From JALZAA01 sp046727755 (GTDB lineage Bacteria > Actinomycetota > Acidimicrobiia > IMCC26256 > JACDBD01), in the NCBI GenBank assembly GCA_046727755.1, contig JBKPDG010000001.1:1-8271 (forward strand): 8,271 nucleotides of DNA. The letters run 5' to 3'. The position numbers and the translations under genes were made by a program. Shown here one piece after another: positions 6,593 to 8,271 of the stretch (position 1 is the first letter of the stretch; each line of letters starts with the position of its first letter). The notes beneath the pieces were generated by a model. The model was not told the DNA's origin and made no database searches. It was given only the letters and a program-made list of their open reading frames with translations.

Positions 6593-6973
6593 TCAGGCGG
6601 CCCGGTTCACGAGCTCCTTGGCCCGGCTGGCGCCGGCCTCGACGGCCTGCTTCACCTGGGCGGGAACCGACTGGAGCTGCTCGACGATCGGCTGGACCCG
6701 CTGTCCCAGGTCGCCCACGAGCGGCTCGACCCGGCCGGCGACGTCCTCGCGGGCCGCGCCCGCCTTCGTGCGGACGTCGTTGGCGAGGGCCTCGATCCTG
6801 ACCCGGCCGTCCTGGGCCCGGGTGGCGAGGTAGGTGCTGGTCTCCTTCGCGTGCTCGGTGACCTTCTTCTGCACCTCCCGCCGGCGGACCTGGCCCTGCT
6901 GGAACGCGGTGACGCCGACGCCGACGGTGATGTACGCGGCGTCCTTGAATGTCTTGCCGGGGTCGAAGTCCAT
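6593..6973 (-). CDS. Small amphipathic helical protein, possible lipid- or surface-binding; function unknown
   Basis: This 126-aa protein is one I do not recognise as a named family. Seen: a short N-terminal part with a weakly hydrophobic segment (YITVGVGVTAF, 14-24), then a long charged helix-forming region rich in Ala, Arg, Lys, Glu, Gln and Val with no Cys or Trp. Residues 81-104 show an 11-residue periodicity, RVEPLVGDLGQ then RVQPIVEQLQS, followed by VPAQVKQ. Such 11-mers with proline are known from apolipoprotein- and LEA/phasin-like amphipathic helices. Organisation and composition recall mycobacterial heparin-binding haemagglutinin-type proteins, without clear similarity. The ATG at 6973 was chosen over upstream in-frame codons because of the strong Shine-Dalgarno AAGGAGAG 7 nt before it. 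The promoter at 7076-7104 and a hairpin in the leader suggest high, regulated expression. Coding reality is supported by start signals, promoter and terminator, not by homology. Confidence 0.75.
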   Translation of the reverse strand: MDFDPGKTFKDAAYITVGVGVTAFQQGQVRRREVQKKVTEHAKETSTYLATRAQDGRVRIEALANDVRTKAGAAREDVAGRVEPLVGDLGQRVQPIVEQLQSVPAQVKQAVEAGASRAKELVNRAA

Positions 6974-6980
6974 CGGCTGA

Positions 6981-6988
6981 CTCTCCTT
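6981..6988 (-). promoter_or_regulatory. Strong Shine-Dalgarno that fixes the start of the 126-aa gene
   Basis: AAGGAGAG on the - strand is 7 nt upstream of ATG 6973. The alternative in-frame ATG farther upstream (which would add the MASDWPTKESQP residues) has no such site. Confidence 0.8.
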
Positions 6989-6991
6989 CGT

Positions 6992-7008
6992 TGGCCAATC
7001 GCTGGCCA
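6992..7008 (-). other. Hairpin in the 5' leader of the 126-aa gene
   Basis: TGGCCA appears twice, separated by 5 nt. As TGGCCA is self-complementary, the two copies can pair into a 6-bp stem just 3 nt upstream of the Shine-Dalgarno. It may modulate translation or mRNA stability; chance is not excluded. Confidence 0.3.
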
Positions 7009-7075
7009 TCGGACTCGGGGGTGTGCGTCGATCCCGGGGCCGCCTGTGGCGCGACCGCCGACCTCGACGCTTGCC

Positions 7076-7104
7076 AGGATAACCCCTTTGATAAACAGTT
7101 GCAA
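7076..7104 (-). promoter_or_regulatory. Sigma-70-type promoter for the 126-aa gene
   Basis: On the - strand, TTGCAA (7104-7099) and TATCCT (7081-7076) are separated by exactly 17 nt. Each matches four of six bases of the consensus. The segment is AT-rich against a very GC-rich background. The predicted start is near 7069, giving a leader of about 95 nt before ATG 6973. Confidence 0.65.
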
Positions 7105-7107
7105 GCA

Positions 7108-7127
7108 CTCGTGACCAGAGTCACGAG
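7108..7127. promoter_or_regulatory. CRP/FNR-type operator, perfect 8-bp inverted repeat
   Basis: CTCGTGAC and GTCACGAG are separated by 4 nt, giving the core GTGA-N6-TCAC of the CRP/FNR family (consensus TGTGA-N6-TCACA). It sits just upstream of the -35 of the 126-aa gene, centred about 48 nt before its predicted start, and about 42 nt before the ATG of the divergent glycosyltransferase. It could therefore control both. The actual regulator is not in the window; the assignment rests on the motif alone. Confidence 0.5.
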
Positions 7128-7159
7128 CACAGAGGCCAGCTGTAAGCTCCGTCGCAGGC

Positions 7160-8271
7160 ATGGCGACGGCGGAATCGCCCGGCACGCAGGCACTCCCGGG
7201 GGACGGCGACGAGGGCGGTCGGGCGCCCGGCACGGACATCCCGACGGTGGCCGCGGTCGTCGTCACCCGCAATCCCGGACCGTGGCTGGAACCGGCGCTG
7301 CGGTCCCTGGGTGGTCAGGACTATCCGAGCCTGGCGGTGCTGGTCGTCGACGCGGGGTCGGAGGACGATCCCGGCGCCCGTATCAACGACGCCCTGCCGG
7401 AGGCGTTCGTGCGCCGGGTCCCGAACTCGGGGTTCGCAGGGGCGGCGAACGAGGCGCTCCACATGGTCCGGAACGCCACTTTCCTCCTCATCTGCCACGA
7501 CGACGTCGTGTTCGATCCCGGGGCGGTGCGCCTGATGCTCGAGGAGGCGTTCCGGTCGAACGCCGGCATCGTCGGTCCGAAGGTCGTCGACGCCGACGAT
7601 CCCGGCGTGCTGCTGGAGGTCGGCCGCAGCATCGACCACTTCGGCGTCCCGCATACGGGGATCGAGCCCGGCGAGATCGACCAGCAGCAGCACGACGGCG
7701 TCCGCGACGTCTTCTACGTGTCGGACGCCGCCATGCTCGTGCGCACCGACCTGTTCCACGAGCTCGGCGGGTTCGATGCCTCGCGTTTCCCGGGGGCCGA
7801 GGACCTCGACCTGTGCTGGCGCGCTCGGCTGGCGGGCGCACGCGTGCTGGTCGCCCCGGACGCCCGCGTGCAACACCGCGAGGCGGCGGGCAATCGCGGC
7901 GACGGCGCGGCATCCGACCCGGTCGCCATGATGCGCAACCGCATCCGAACCGTTCTCACGCTGTCGTCGGCGAGGACGCTGCTCTGGGTTGTGCCAGTCG
8001 GTGTCGTCACGTCGTTCGTGGAGGCGCTCCTGCTGACGATCACCTTCCGGCGCCGCCGGGTCCGCTCCGCGCTCGGCGCTTGGTGGTGGAACCTCCGTCG
8101 CCCTCGCGAGATCCGGCGAGCGCGTCGCCGAGCACGCCGGAATCGGCGCGTCGAGGACCGCGACCTGCGCGAGCTCCACGCCCGCGGTGCGCGCATGCGC
8201 GGATTCGTCACCGAGCACGTCGCGACCGACGACCGCATGCGCTCGATCGCCGACGTGAGTCGCACCGCCGT
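7160..8271 (+). CDS. GT2 glycosyltransferase, N-terminal part (3' end outside window)
   Basis: The 370 visible residues are the start of a family 2 glycosyltransferase. Seen: a Gly/Asp-rich leader (1-27), VAAVVVTRNPGPWLEPAL, VLVVDAGSEDD, NSGFAGAANEAL, the metal site HDD (113-115), IVGPKVVD, the acceptor-side SDAAMLVR, and GAEDLDLCWRARLAG with E214-D215. A hydrophobic segment (274-296, LLWVVPVGVVTSFVEALLL) then begins, followed by an extremely Arg-rich stretch (about 300-335). No stop is reached by the right edge. Long actinobacterial GT2 proteins with a multi-membrane tail have this layout (by recollection), so it is probably far longer than what is seen. The ATG at 7160 has only a weak AGG before it; a TAnnnT hexamer, TAAGCT (7143-7148), 11 nt upstream, could give a near-leaderless transcript. 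Acceptor and donor are unknown; it may serve the same envelope glycans as the left-hand operon. Confidence 0.88.
   Translation, partial: MATAESPGTQALPGDGDEGGRAPGTDIPTVAAVVVTRNPGPWLEPALRSLGGQDYPSLAVLVVDAGSEDDPGARINDALPEAFVRRVPNSGFAGAANEALHMVRNATFLLICHDDVVFDPGAVRLMLEEAFRSNAGIVGPKVVDADDPGVLLEVGRSIDHFGVPHTGIEPGEIDQQQHDGVRDVFYVSDAAMLVRTDLFHELGGFDASRFPGAEDLDLCWRARLAGARVLVAPDARVQHREAAGNRGDGAASDPVAMMRNRIRTVLTLSSARTLLWVVPVGVVTSFVEALLLTITFRRRRVRSALGAWWWNLRRPREIRRARRRARRNRRVEDRDLRELHARGARMRGFVTEHVATDDRMRSIADVSRTA

Noticed and set aside
6974..7108. N-terminal extension of the 126-aa protein up to position 7108
   Set aside because: The extension is Arg/Pro-rich low-complexity sequence, spans the promoter -10 region, and has no Shine-Dalgarno.
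4686..7114. Long open frames on the + strand opposite the F420 genes (up to about 700 codons)
   Set aside because: They are antisense shadows of cofD, cofE and the reductase, lack family motifs, and have skewed Arg/Ser/Thr-rich composition typical of high-GC false frames.
7121..8218. Long - strand open frame opposite the right-hand glycosyltransferase
   Set aside because: The + strand frame carries a full set of GT2 motifs; the antisense frame has none.

Overview
The window comes from a very GC-rich, high-G+C actinobacterium-like genome. It has frequent GTG starts, overlapping stop/start codons and coenzyme F420 biosynthesis genes. Gene content fits an actinobacterium outside the mycobacteria, possibly an uncultured member of the Acidimicrobiia; that placement is inferred from gene content and not proven. 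There are no RNA genes, mobile elements or CRISPR arrays.

Left block, + strand (1-4225), is a cell-envelope sugar operon. It holds the 3' end of a DPM1-like polyprenyl-phosphate sugar transferase, a WbbL-like GT2 rhamnosyltransferase, a membrane-anchored His-rich protein of unknown function, a nucleotidyltransferase of the mannose-1-phosphate guanylyltransferase type with a left-handed beta-helix tail, and a GalE-like NAD-dependent epimerase. Most junctions are 1-4 nt stop/start overlaps; only the His-rich gene is preceded by a gap (76 nt), and it has its own Shine-Dalgarno. The genes look set to make activated sugars and transfer them to lipid carriers.

Middle block, - strand (6511-4251), is the F420 block: cofD (fbiA), cofE, and a nitroreductase-fold gene matching the C-terminal half of mycobacterial FbiB. 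The three are contiguous (0-nt gap, then 1-nt overlap). CofD and CofE build the 2-phospholactate (or dehydro) linkage and the glutamate tail; the third protein is the expected dehydro-F420-0 reductase. The block converges on the sugar operon with a 25-nt gap. By recollection, this is the arrangement of fbiA-fbiB against wbbL1-manC in Mycobacterium tuberculosis, but here FbiB is split into two genes.

Right block (6512-8271): a 32-bp perfect palindrome separates cofD from a 126-aa amphipathic, possibly lipid-binding small protein on the - strand. That gene has a good sigma-70-type promoter and a strong Shine-Dalgarno. A divergent intergenic region with a CRP-type operator (GTGA-N6-TCAC) lies between it and a + strand GT2 glycosyltransferase that runs off the right edge.
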